Part shown: positions 23,611 to 31,700 of the stretch, in pieces
Position numbering within the stretch: the first letter of the stretch is position 1
Layout: the number at the start of each line of letters is the position of its first letter
IMG/VR virus record: IMGVR_UViG_3300030060_004303
Coordinates: 2,123-39,084 of that record
Strand: one strand, 5' to 3'
Length of the DNA: 36,962 nucleotides
Source: a virus
The notes under the pieces: model-generated
Databases searched by the model: none
What the model was told of the DNA's origin: nothing
What the model saw: only the letters and a program-made list of their open reading frames with translations
Position numbers and translations under genes: made by a program

Positions 23611-24554
23611 TGTCTTTGACCTCGCGACGGGTCAAAAAATGAGTCATTAGTTGATTTGACATAGCTTTTAAACGACGCCCGAAAGTCGTTCTTATTACCG
23701 CCGGATCGCCTCAAGTTCTCTTCATCAGGATCAACGACCCCGTCGCCGTCGAGATCAATATCAACGCTTCGAAGCGCAATCTCTAAACGTTCATCGCATT
23801 GTTCACGCATCGCCGTCGCCGCGTCGAATTGCATGTTCATCTCGTAGATAATAGCCGCTGTACAATATGCGTGAGCCCGTTTAAAAGCTTGCTGATTGAA
23901 TACCTCGTCTTCGGTGACGCCGTCGGATATGACGCGATCACGAACTATCAACGCGATGTCATCTAGTGCCGCTGAGATTTGCGGTTTAAAGTCGCTCTGT
24001 CGACGCGGTATCATGTCGGCAAGATTGGCGATTTGAGATACTAACTCGTCATGTGATAGACCCGTATCAAACGGCCTTGGCGTGACTTTAAGAATACCCG
24101 TTTCAACATGCCGACCGCCGACCGCGCTTTCATAAGCGATCTTGAACGGGTAAAGGCCATTGATAGCGGTTTGACCCGCCGGCACGTCAATATATGACAT
24201 CGCGAAATTCAACGTTGCCGATGATGACAGATCGATTTCACGCGGCAAAGGCTCGGCGAGAACCGCGGTTGTACCGCCGATTCGACTAACTGTTACAGAG
24301 TACCAAGTATCGCGCGTCGTTCGAAGAAACGCTTTAACCTCATCACGTTCTAACGATGCACCGGCGGCACCGCCTAACGTCAACGTGCGACGATCATTCG
24401 CGATACTAGTGACTGCAACGTCGGCCCTTGATTGCACAAAGTTCGCGGTATAGTCACCCGATGCAAACTTCACAGTCAACGACGGCGTCGGCGAATAAGG
24501 CTCGGATGGATTCCAAACGAAATGATAAATCTGATCTTTAACCGCTTTTCGCAT
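23607..24554 (-). CDS. head-tail connector protein with C-terminal EF-hand-like loop
   Basis: Placed between head morphogenesis and neck genes, this 315-residue protein is probably an adaptor under the portal. The first half is beta-rich (YSPTPSLTVKFASGDYTANF, TLTLGGAAG), the second half helical (ELVSQIANLADMIPRR..., DIALIVRDRVISDGVTEDEVFNQQAFKRAHAYCTAA in parts) like gp6-type connectors. Residues 267-278, D-L-D-G-D-G-V-V-D-P-D-E, form a perfect EF-hand calcium-loop pattern, unusual for such a protein. Its TAATG overlap with the upstream stop shows coupling. Connector identity is from position and helix content. Confidence 0.6.
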   Translation of the reverse strand: MRKAVKDQIYHFVWNPSEPYSPTPSLTVKFASGDYTANFVQSRADVAVTSIANDRRTLTLGGAAGASLERDEVKAFLRTTRDTWYSVTVSRIGGTTAVLAEPLPREIDLSSSATLNFAMSYIDVPAGQTAINGLYPFKIAYESAVGGRHVETGILKVTPRPFDTGLSHDELVSQIANLADMIPRRQSDFKPQISAALDDIALIVRDRVISDGVTEDEVFNQQAFKRAHAYCTAAIIYEMNMQFDAATAMREQCDERLEIALRSVDIDLDGDGVVDPDEENLRRSGGNKNDFRASFKSYVKSTNDSFFDPSRGQRH

Positions 24555-25465
24555 TATCGCTTTTTCCTCGCGTCACTATTTGCGTCATTGATATCCGACA
24601 TCGTCGCCCGTTTTAAATCAGCAGCTTCGACAAATGACTCGGTGATCGGCGACCAACTATGCCGGCAATTATAGCCCCCGCATGAAGTCTTCACCAACTT
24701 ACCCTGGCCGTTATTCAGTTTATTCATTTGCGATTCATCGACGACTAGATTGATTAGACGTTTACAAAACGGTCGGGTGATACCGTCGTTCGGCCCCGTG
24801 TATAAATACAAGTCAAGATCGGCAGCTGCGGCCGCGGTCGCTGTAATCGATCGGCCATACTCTGAGATTTGAGTTTTGATTTCGGTTAACTGTCGACCCG
24901 TTGATCGCTCTAACCTCGTTTGAAGATTGCTCTTAATAATCGCCGACGGGATATCTTGAGTCATCGCGACGAGTGAAGATCGGATCGCGCTTTTGAAATC
25001 CGGCGCGATGACATCCTCGAAAATAGCGTTCGCGGTTTGCGCTTGTAAAAAATCCAACTCAGGTTGAATTGACGCAGGTTGATCGATGCCGACGGCGGTT
25101 AGACCTTTAAGCATTGAGTCGCGTATTTCGCCCGTTGCGTCGATGAACTCGGCGAGCGCGTCACCTAGTCCGTTTTGTAAAATGAACGTCGTTAAATCTG
25201 AATTCGGGCTTAATAACGCGGTTACTATTTCCGGATTCTCACCGCCCGCAAAAAGCTCTCGAATTAGATTTTTTTGAGTCTTTAGCAAACCGGCTTCAAA
25301 CGACCGCTCGGCTTTGACTTCAGCTTTTAGTTGATCACGTCTAGCGCGAATCAACGTCGCAACTGGGCCCCGTTTCCCTTTTACCTGATTCGTTAAGCTA
25401 TCGATCGCGCGCTTGTCGGCGTCGTCTTCATTTAACGATATGTGATTTTGGGGCCGTGCGATCAT
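24554..25465 (-). CDS. Mu gpF/SPP1 gp7-like head morphogenesis protein
   Basis: The 303-residue protein is mostly helical with a conserved C-terminal block: YTGPNDGITRPFCKRLINLV, then KTSCGGYNCRHSWSPI, the 'D..tRp.C...' and 'G.nCrH.W.P' signature of phage minor head proteins of the Mu gpF/SPP1 gp7 group. These are few-copy head proteins involved in assembly and possibly DNA ejection. Unlike many phages, the gene is downstream of the capsid rather than directly after the portal. It is followed by the connector with a TAATG overlap. Confidence 0.78.
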   Translation of the reverse strand: MIARPQNHISLNEDDADKRAIDSLTNQVKGKRGPVATLIRARRDQLKAEVKAERSFEAGLLKTQKNLIRELFAGGENPEIVTALLSPNSDLTTFILQNGLGDALAEFIDATGEIRDSMLKGLTAVGIDQPASIQPELDFLQAQTANAIFEDVIAPDFKSAIRSSLVAMTQDIPSAIIKSNLQTRLERSTGRQLTEIKTQISEYGRSITATAAAAADLDLYLYTGPNDGITRPFCKRLINLVVDESQMNKLNNGQGKLVKTSCGGYNCRHSWSPITESFVEAADLKRATMSDINDANSDARKKR

Positions 25466-25474
25466 AGTTCATCT

Positions 25475-26473
25475 TTAGCTATGGCAACCGGTCATTACGT
25501 GACCGAGCGTTGAGTCAATCGCTTTGTAAGAGTGGACCTCTTCGGCGTAAACGTAACGACGGGTGCGGTCTAATGAGTCATATTGACCCGCGACCATGCC
25601 GGAAAACTCGAAGTTTAACGCGGCGACTGGCATGCCTTTGACGTTGCCTGACTTTTGAACGATTGAATCGGACCCGTGAAGGATACCCATAAACAATTTT
25701 GCGTCGTCCCAAATCGAAACTTCATTTGAAGTTAGACCGATTTTCGCGGTGTCTTGCAAAGCCGCGCCGACGTGAATGTTTGCAATTCCGAGGACGTCGC
25801 GAAGTACGCTTAAAACGGCCTCGTCGTTTAAGATTTGATTACCAGATGAAAACGCGCCGGCGCTCGAAGAGTTGCCAACATAGCCGCGGACTTCCGGATT
25901 GCGCGCTAGAGCTCGAAAAGACTTTCGACCAAAGATAAGCGTATCTGGATTAATGCCGTGTGCTTGCGCGAATAGCGTATCTTTGAGTTGATGAAGATCA
26001 GTCAAAGGCGTCGCGCCGGCCGCGTCAAAGTTCGCGGTCGCTGCTGAAGTGCTAAACGCGGTCGCGTCGAAAAGCAGGTCGGCCGCTCGCTTTTCTTTTG
26101 CAAGCTTCATCACTCGGCTAACCTTCTTAGCAAGTCGCGCCTCTTCGCTCCCTGGATACTGAGAATCGAAAATGTCTTCCATCGCGATCGAATCCGAAGC
26201 CGCATAAATCAGCGCCTTAAAAGTTTGCGATGATCGATCGAAACCGCCAATCGTCGGGCGACTTGCGCCGGGTGATCGCTCTAAATTAAGACCGGCACCG
26301 GCCCCCATAAAATTTCGAGTCTCTTCAAGTAAAAGAGTTCCGGATCGCTCCGGCACCTTGATGTTTTCGAAGATCTTACCCGCGATAAGTTGATTATCGC
26401 TTGGTACCGCTTCGACAACGAGGCTCGTTAATATCTGATCGACTGGATGAATATTTGTGTATGAACTAGCCAC
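25475..26473 (-). CDS. major capsid protein
   Basis: The 332-residue protein forms the icosahedral shell. It follows protease/scaffold and decoration genes, as expected. The N-terminus (VDQILTSLVVEAVPSDNQLIAGKIFENIKVPERSG) matches the lambda gpE-like capsid opening ('vD..Lt.i......d..i...vfP.v.V...sg'), and LARNPEVRGYVG with DVLGIANIHVG are typical of the later A-domain region. The start is GTG at 26473 with AAGGGG nine bases upstream. No cleavage site was assigned, although a maturation protease is encoded two genes upstream. Confidence 0.82.
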   Translation of the reverse strand: MASSYTNIHPVDQILTSLVVEAVPSDNQLIAGKIFENIKVPERSGTLLLEETRNFMGAGAGLNLERSPGASRPTIGGFDRSSQTFKALIYAASDSIAMEDIFDSQYPGSEEARLAKKVSRVMKLAKEKRAADLLFDATAFSTSAATANFDAAGATPLTDLHQLKDTLFAQAHGINPDTLIFGRKSFRALARNPEVRGYVGNSSSAGAFSSGNQILNDEAVLSVLRDVLGIANIHVGAALQDTAKIGLTSNEVSIWDDAKLFMGILHGSDSIVQKSGNVKGMPVAALNFEFSGMVAGQYDSLDRTRRYVYAEEVHSYKAIDSTLGHVMTGCHS

Positions 26474-26485
26474 TTGACGACCCCT

Positions 26486-26887
26486 TTATACTAGAGACAT
26501 CGGGCCGGTGAATAGAGCGAAGAACTGCTCACCATCGGCGACGACTTTTTGATTGATGTTAGGTAGCGCGCGCGCAATCGGGTAAAACGTAGTATCGGCC
26601 GAACCGCCCTCCGTAATACATGCTTGCACTTTGCCCGCGGTCGTAGCTGATAAAATCGGCGTTGTCGCGAATGTAATAGCTTCGCCCGCGATCACACGAG
26701 TAATACCGTGAACAAGGATATCGACCGCATCGCCTGCACTTGCCCCGCGTTGCGCGACGCCGATGACTTTAAAGTCGGTGCCGGCGGTTGCGACGACCGC
26801 TTTGCCATTTGTATCTAATGAGACAACCGCGTACTCGGTAATCGTACCCGCCGCGATCATTGAAATAATATTGTCGGTGTTAGCCAT
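26486..26887 (-). CDS. capsid decoration protein (DUF2190-like)
   Basis: Starting at ATG 26887 (the longer frame to 27001 runs back into the protease gene), the 133-residue product MANTDNIISMIAAGTITEYAVVSLD has the 'G....avv.ld..gkvv.a......viGVa..ga.aGd.v.v...Gi..v.ag..i' pattern of small capsid-cementing proteins. It lies directly before the major capsid gene, the usual place. It should bind the outside of the capsid and stabilise it, like lambda gpD, though from a different fold family. Confidence 0.75.
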   Translation of the reverse strand: MANTDNIISMIAAGTITEYAVVSLDTNGKAVVATAGTDFKVIGVAQRGASAGDAVDILVHGITRVIAGEAITFATTPILSATTAGKVQACITEGGSADTTFYPIARALPNINQKVVADGEQFFALFTGPMSLV

Positions 26888-26888
26888 T

Positions 26889-28844
26889 TCAGCCCCCAAA
26901 CGCTTGATTATAAAATGATGGATTTTCGAGTCGAACAACGCCGAGCGCTTCGCTATAGCTAATCGACTTCTCAGTCGCGACTTGCTTAATACGTGCGTCA
27001 AGTGACTGCTTAGTCACCTCGGCACCGCTTGCGCCGTGCCCGATCTCATTAAGTGGAATCTTCGACGCCCGCTCGCTAAAGTGCGCCCAAAATTCAGGCT
27101 GTAACTCTTTAAGCTCGTAGGCCTTGCCCGCGACCGTTGATTCAGCCGGCGAGATACGACCTTCGGATAAAAGCGCGTTTACAGCTTGATCGCGTTGCAT
27201 CGCGTCACGCTCGGCTTGAAGTGTCGCAAGTGACTCGCGAAGTGCTTGAACTTCAGAGAGCAAAGCGGGCGACGCCGACTCACTCATATTCATGCGCTTA
27301 TACTCTTCGCCGAGTTTTGACTTATCGTCATCGTCGTCTTTTTCGGCGAGTTTCTTCTTGTCGTCGTCGTCGTCTTTTTCGGCGAGTTTTTTCTTGTCGT
27401 CGTCGTCGTCTTTTTCGGTCGCTTTATTAATTGACGATTCTGAGTCTGCTTTCATCTCGGCGATTTTCGCTTCGAGTTGCTTGACCATTTCGTCCTTTGC
27501 GGCGAGTTGCGCGCGCATTTCTTCGACGCTGAGATCATCCATACTGTTAAACCTCTCGTTAAGTGTAATTCGGTCGATTCGGTCGTGAGACTGCGCCGGC
27601 CGTGGTGTTAGTGTTACCGCCAACAATTGAGCGGTGCCGATGCGTTCACCGCCGCCGCGGTCGAAGACGTCACCGGTTAAAAATTCAGGCGATGACCATA
27701 GAACACCGCCCGCATTATTTACGACATCGAGCCCGCGTTCGTTATAAGCGGGCACAGCGTAAAGGCCGTCGTCTCGCAATTCGAGATCAACGATTAAGCC
27801 GAGCGCGTTGCCACTTTCGGGCGGTGCCGGCGACCCGCTGTTTTGATAAGGACTTGTCGCATGTTGCCAGTCGATAATCACGGGGTCTTGCAAACGTCGG
27901 TCTTGATAGACTCGTAAGAGTTCGCTTAAGAGTTCGTGGTCGACTTCTTTGCCGATGCCGTCGCCAGTGAGTCGCGAGTTGACCGCACCGATACCGAGCG
28001 TTTTAAACGGTTTGCCGATTGTCAGGCCGTCGGGCACGTCATAGAGCGAACCGACTTCGACCGACTCACCATAAGACAAAGTATTCGTTTTATTATCTGC
28101 GGCGTTCATCTGTTTAACAATCCTTCGAGCAAATGCGAAACCGGCGTCACCGCCCCAACCGTGCCAAGCTTGCCAACCTTTGCCCTTGTCCGACCATGAC
28201 GCGCCGGCCTTGTCGGATTCGTGGCGGGTGAAATATGCAAGCATGCGCTTTGCTGTTTCGGGCGACACTTGACGACCGTTTTTAAGGTCGCGAGCTCGGG
28301 CGATACCGACGGGCGTCATGCCTCGTTGCGATGATGGTTTTGATTCGCGTACTTTTAAAGCACGGTCGGCCGCTTCACGGACTGCTTTGGGCGGGCTGAA
28401 GTCAATATGCGAATATTTGTCAGGAACCTCGCTACGCTTTTCGACTTTCTCGACATGCTGCGGGTGATCTTTTGGTAATAGATCTAAGTCGCCCGTGTAT
28501 GCTTTTTTGCGTTGACCCGTCGCGACTAATTTTAGAAACGTGCGAACGCGAGCGACGGCCCATTGATTTCGGTTCATGCCTGGCCGATGCGATACACTGA
28601 AGGCACCCGCACCGCGACGAAATACCGCTTTCAACATACCGAGGTCGACACGCCGACTCTTCTTAGTGAATCGGGCATTATGATCATCACGTAACTTTTC
28701 GAGTGCTTTGACCGCCCGCTCGCCGATCTCTATACCGCCACGCGATCCACCCGCCGAGCCCTTCGGGTTCTTGGCGCTGCCCTTTACTTGATCGCTTTTA
28801 GGTGCCGGCGTTTGCGCCTTCGTTCGTTTTTTGATCTTAACCAT
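26889..28844 (-). CDS. head maturation protease fused to scaffold (Mu gpI-like)
   Basis: The 651-residue protein combines several parts. Residues about 1-160 are basic and contain AVFRRGAGAFSVSHRPGM and NQWAVARVRTFLKL, a module seen in phage head proteins. Residues about 195-250 hold a second module (SPETAKRMLAYFTRHESDK, WHGWGGDAGFAFARRIVKQM). About 250-440 is a Mu I-type protease domain (VIIDWQHATSPYQ, GNALGLIVDLELRDDGLYAV, GVLWSSPEFL, AVTLTPRPA). The rest is a scaffold-like coiled coil (MDDLSVEEMRAQLAAKDEMV onward) with three EKDDDDDKKKLA-type repeats at about 475-510. Such proteases cut the scaffold and often themselves. The gene overlaps the portal stop by eight bases. Confidence 0.78.
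   Translation of the reverse strand: MVKIKKRTKAQTPAPKSDQVKGSAKNPKGSAGGSRGGIEIGERAVKALEKLRDDHNARFTKKSRRVDLGMLKAVFRRGAGAFSVSHRPGMNRNQWAVARVRTFLKLVATGQRKKAYTGDLDLLPKDHPQHVEKVEKRSEVPDKYSHIDFSPPKAVREAADRALKVRESKPSSQRGMTPVGIARARDLKNGRQVSPETAKRMLAYFTRHESDKAGASWSDKGKGWQAWHGWGGDAGFAFARRIVKQMNAADNKTNTLSYGESVEVGSLYDVPDGLTIGKPFKTLGIGAVNSRLTGDGIGKEVDHELLSELLRVYQDRRLQDPVIIDWQHATSPYQNSGSPAPPESGNALGLIVDLELRDDGLYAVPAYNERGLDVVNNAGGVLWSSPEFLTGDVFDRGGGERIGTAQLLAVTLTPRPAQSHDRIDRITLNERFNSMDDLSVEEMRAQLAAKDEMVKQLEAKIAEMKADSESSINKATEKDDDDDKKKLAEKDDDDDKKKLAEKDDDDDKSKLGEEYKRMNMSESASPALLSEVQALRESLATLQAERDAMQRDQAVNALLSEGRISPAESTVAGKAYELKELQPEFWAHFSERASKIPLNEIGHGASGAEVTKQSLDARIKQVATEKSISYSEALGVVRLENPSFYNQAFGG
27311..27420. 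repeat. 36-bp tandem repeat in protease/scaffold gene
   Basis: Three copies of a 36-bp unit, each encoding EKDDDDDKKKLA or a close variant on the minus strand. Being a multiple of three, copy number can change without breaking the frame. Confidence 0.8.
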
Positions 28845-30237
28845 TTCGACGACTCGCGATAAGCTTTTCAGTTAACGCCGAAACCGCACCGCTACCACCG
28901 CCGGCGGCGACTCTTGAAAGTGGCGATCGTTGTGCATCTTCAGGCAGATCACCCGCGCCGAGTCGTTCGCGTATCGCTCTCTCGAGTTCATCATCGGGCG
29001 TCAATAGACCCGCTTGAACAAGCGCGGGTAACGCGGCGAGTGAGTCGGCGAGATCGTCGGTATCAAGACCCGTATGTGTCAACCTTGGCAGTTTCGACGG
29101 GTCGACAAGTCCATAATTCCAACGAATCAAACGGCCGATTGTGCCGGCCCCCTGGCGGTCGACACCGCTTACCGCCGACGCGACGATATCGCAAAGATTA
29201 ATCGCGGCACGTCGAAATACACTTAGATGTATCTCACCGACCGAGCGCGAACCGGTTTCAGTGTTTCCGAGGTCGGCGAATTGAGTTAGAAAAGCGGCGC
29301 TAATTTGAGAGTCGCATTTCGTAATGATGTTAAGCGGGCCGTCGACGTGGAAGTTATTCGCGGGTGAATACGTGTCGAATTTGACCGCCGGATTTTCGAC
29401 TAAATACGATTGTTCGGTCGCGAGCAGCGCTTGCGCTTGGCCTTCGCCTTCGTTGATCATCGCGTCGATATCGCCGTCGGTGAGTCCTAATGATTCGGCT
29501 TGCGATCGGTCGATAACGAGTTTAGGCGTCGGGATCGCCCAACGATCGGCAGCGACACACATTAAATTTGAAATACGCTGTTTAGTTCGCCAAAACCACC
29601 AAACCGGCCGAAGCATGCCGATGCCTTCGAAATTCGAGCCCGTCTTATTGAGCGTTAAGAGTAACAGTTTATTTGACGGTATCGGTTGCGCTTGGGTATT
29701 CGCGCCGACGGTGTTTTGCATAACCCCGTCAAGCGTTTGATTATCGCGTGATAACCAACGTTGATGCGCGCTTGGTTCGCGGTCGGCGTAATGAGATAAC
29801 CAAACGCGAACGCGCCCCGTTGAATCCGGCCCGACCTTGTAACACTCTTCGGCGTATCGATAGCCGAGCGGTATAAACTGGAATAGATATTGAAGTTGAT
29901 CTTCCCAAGATAGAGTCATTTGACCCGCGTACCCGTCGAAGCCAAAGGCCTCGTTTGCATACCTCGCGAGCTCGGCGCTGACAACATCGTTTTCGATACC
30001 GGGTTCGAAACGCCAAGTCGCCGACAATAGCGTTTGCCTCAACATGTGCCAAGACCGCATAACAATCGGATCGGTTCGCAACATCTCTTCGGCTTCATTA
30101 ACCCAATTGAGCCCGCTAAGCTTTGCGTTTTGCTCGTAACCTGAGATGACCCCGCCCGACAAACTAGTACCGGTGATGCCGCGTGTCTCAAACCGCGGCG
30201 TCATCGCTCTAAAATGTTTGTGTTTTGGGTTTTGCAT
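28837..30237 (-). CDS. portal protein (Mu gp29-like, DUF935 family)
   Basis: The 466-residue protein forms the DNA entry ring. Typical DUF935 features: RTDPIVMRSWHMLRQTLLSATWRFEPG near the start, PLGYRYAEECYKVG, KTGSNFEGIGMLRPVWWFWRTKQRI, WAIPTPKLVIDR, and TGSRSVGEIHLSVFRRAAINLCDIVASAV. ATG 30237 is chosen over a TTG at 30267 because it opens a normal start (MQNPKHKHFRAMTPRFETRG) after a purine-rich ACGGGG. It overlaps the protease gene by eight bases. A 204-base gap with a structured element precedes it, which is unusual in this compact genome. Confidence 0.85.
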   Translation of the reverse strand: MQNPKHKHFRAMTPRFETRGITGTSLSGGVISGYEQNAKLSGLNWVNEAEEMLRTDPIVMRSWHMLRQTLLSATWRFEPGIENDVVSAELARYANEAFGFDGYAGQMTLSWEDQLQYLFQFIPLGYRYAEECYKVGPDSTGRVRVWLSHYADREPSAHQRWLSRDNQTLDGVMQNTVGANTQAQPIPSNKLLLLTLNKTGSNFEGIGMLRPVWWFWRTKQRISNLMCVAADRWAIPTPKLVIDRSQAESLGLTDGDIDAMINEGEGQAQALLATEQSYLVENPAVKFDTYSPANNFHVDGPLNIITKCDSQISAAFLTQFADLGNTETGSRSVGEIHLSVFRRAAINLCDIVASAVSGVDRQGAGTIGRLIRWNYGLVDPSKLPRLTHTGLDTDDLADSLAALPALVQAGLLTPDDELERAIRERLGAGDLPEDAQRSPLSRVAAGGGSGAVSALTEKLIASRRNG

Positions 30238-30372
30238 TGATGCCCCGTAAAGGTCGGAAATTGTCAACTAAAATATTTAAGCGACATCAATACTCATGAG
30301 TAGTTTACAGTTTAAAATCAATCGTGTCTAGTGTAGAGTAAAGCTCTCGATTGTTGCAGATCATTTGATTTT
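30238..30372 (-). promoter_or_regulatory. leader region before portal gene
   Basis: No gene is seen. The minus strand contains ACTCATGAGT (a palindrome at about 30292-30301), an AT-rich TAAATATTTTA and a TTGACA about 35 bases before the portal ATG, but no convincing -35/-10 pair. With the structured element next to it, this is likely a regulatory leader. Confidence 0.3.
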
Positions 30373-30441
30373 GATAAACGAGGCGATCTTCGCCAGCCTC
30401 ACAGGGTGCCGGTTATCCGGCAGGGGTCGCCTTCGTTTATC
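30373..30441 (-). ncRNA. structured RNA element upstream of portal gene
   Basis: A 69-nt element directly after the stop of the membrane-protein gene. Outer stem GATAAACGA/TCGTTTATC (9 bp, perfect) encloses hairpin GCCGG-ATAA-CCGGC and hairpin GGCGA-AGA-TCGCC (minus-strand reading). The 5' GGCGA next to the outer stem can compete with the second hairpin for the same TCGCC, extending the outer stem to 14 pairs with one bulge. There is no U-run on either strand, so it is not a simple terminator; it could be a regulatory RNA, processing site or packaging signal. Confidence 0.45.
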
Positions 30442-30915
30442 TTAGTCTCTACTCGGTAGCCACTCGGCGACCGAAGGGTGCAAGACGACCTCTGACTCGT
30501 CGCGGGTTTTGATCACCTGGTCACCTGAGAACAAACTTAGCTTGTCGATCATAGCTTGCTGGAGCTCGCTTTGTTGCTCTCGAAGTAATTGCATTTGGAT
30601 TTGTGCATCGCGTAACCGACCGATAAGGGCAGCGCGGTCGGCGTTCGCGCTTGAGAGTTTATCTTTTAACTCTTCGACTTCCGACGGATCACGACCCGAC
30701 GCGATCGCGAGCATTGAAGAGATAGAACCGGTGACGACTCCGAGTATTCCGACTAGTACATCGCGGTTTTTTTCAACGATCTCGACATACGTTAAAAACA
30801 ATACAAGGCCGACGACGAGCACCATAAACACGACCGAAAACCACCAACCACGCCGAGCCTTTTCAACTCGCGTTAACTCTTTTTCACTTCTCGGTTTTGG
30901 GGTCAATTCATTCAT
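30442..30915 (-). CDS. two-helix membrane protein with coiled coil, partner of cyclase
   Basis: Not recognised. The 157-residue protein has two membrane helices (about 25-44, FSVVFMVLVVGLVLFLTYVE, and about 53-72, VLVGILGVVTGSISSMLAIA) with a short loop, and then a long charged coiled coil (about 78-128, SEVEELKDKLSSANADR onward, rich in Gln and Arg). The N- and C-termini are probably cytoplasmic. It overlaps the cyclase gene by eight bases, so the two are cotranslated. No cyclic-nucleotide-binding domain is visible, but an effector or scaffold for a cyclase signal is the natural hypothesis. It precedes the structured element at 30373-30441. Confidence 0.62.
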   Translation of the reverse strand: MNELTPKPRSEKELTRVEKARRGWWFSVVFMVLVVGLVLFLTYVEIVEKNRDVLVGILGVVTGSISSMLAIASGRDPSEVEELKDKLSSANADRAALIGRLRDAQIQMQLLREQQSELQQAMIDKLSLFSGDQVIKTRDESEVVLHPSVAEWLPSRD

Positions 30916-31693
30916 AAAACAACCGGCGATAAAATAGAGTCATCAGTCGAAACGGTTCATAGTTCGCGCTGAGATATGGCCACAATACATATATGATATA
31001 GATCGCGTTGACGACTGCAAACCGTTTCAAGGTCCACCATATCCACTCTATCAAGCGACGATGCCGAGCACGTGACTTGATGCGCTTAGGCCCGCCCAAT
31101 CGTTTCGCTTTATCCGAACCCGCCGGCGGTTGTAGCGACTTGATGCTTTGCCCGACGGCGTAAACAACGCGAGCGCCGGCGATGCCCTTGAATTTATACA
31201 GTCCAACTTGAGCATATCGAACACCGCGCGGTGTATCATAGTTCGTTTGATTTTTCACGCGGGCGAACGCATCGGCCGACATGAGCACTTGCCCCGCCTG
31301 GCATAACGACATGATACGAGCGGCGAGATTTTTCGCAACGCCTTCGAGCTCAACTGGCTTTGCGCCGACCAAAACATCAAGTTCGCGTTGCGTGACCTCG
31401 GCGACGGTGCCGACGTGTATGCCGATTCGAGTATTCAACCTCGTCTTATGCGGTATTGTCATTTGATAATGCAAAGCGAAATTGACGGCGTTGATAGGTT
31501 CCTCGAAACTAATTAGAAAACCGTCGCTTCGGTCGATCTCGCGACCGCTGAACTTGAACATAAGCGAACGGGTTAAACGGTCGTGATATTGAAGCCACTC
31601 GGCGGCCTTCGTATGCCCGACGCGCTGAACAAACCGAGTTGACCCGATGAGATCAAGTAAGACGATTGAAAGCTCGCGGGTTTTGATCTGCAT
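30908..31693 (-). CDS. class III adenylate/guanylate-type nucleotidyl cyclase, membrane anchored
   Basis: The 261-residue protein has a class III cyclase homology domain (about 5-160). Metal-binding Asp14 is in LLDLIGST and Asp57 in REIDRSDGFLISFE; RIGIHVGTV (about 89-97) and GVAKNLAARI (118-127, with the catalytic-type Asn122 and Arg126) are in order, followed by GQVLMSADAF. The usual purine-selecting Lys before GDGF is not clearly present (EIDRSDGF), so the product could be cAMP, cGMP or a pyrimidine cyclic nucleotide. A single membrane helix is predicted near 225-241 (FAVVNAIYIIYVLWPYL), so the enzyme is tethered. It sits between methyltransferase and portal genes and overlaps a membrane-protein gene. 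Phage cyclases of this class are rare. Confidence 0.82.
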   Translation of the reverse strand: MQIKTRELSIVLLDLIGSTRFVQRVGHTKAAEWLQYHDRLTRSLMFKFSGREIDRSDGFLISFEEPINAVNFALHYQMTIPHKTRLNTRIGIHVGTVAEVTQRELDVLVGAKPVELEGVAKNLAARIMSLCQAGQVLMSADAFARVKNQTNYDTPRGVRYAQVGLYKFKGIAGARVVYAVGQSIKSLQPPAGSDKAKRLGGPKRIKSRARHRRLIEWIWWTLKRFAVVNAIYIIYVLWPYLSANYEPFRLMTLFYRRLFYE

Positions 31694-31700
31694 TTAACAC

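Noticed and set aside
27137-27588. Plus-strand ORFs rich in Ser/Arg opposite the DDDDK repeats
   Set aside because: They mirror the low-complexity repeat of the real minus-strand protease/scaffold gene.
30373-30441. tRNA gene (69-nt cloverleaf-like element)
   Set aside because: No T-loop TTC consensus, no CCA-type acceptor, and the outer stem is 9 bp rather than 7.
30442-31693. Calling the cyclase pair a complete Pycsar system
   Set aside because: The partner shows no cyclic-nucleotide-binding domain, and the substrate of the cyclase cannot be read from the sequence.
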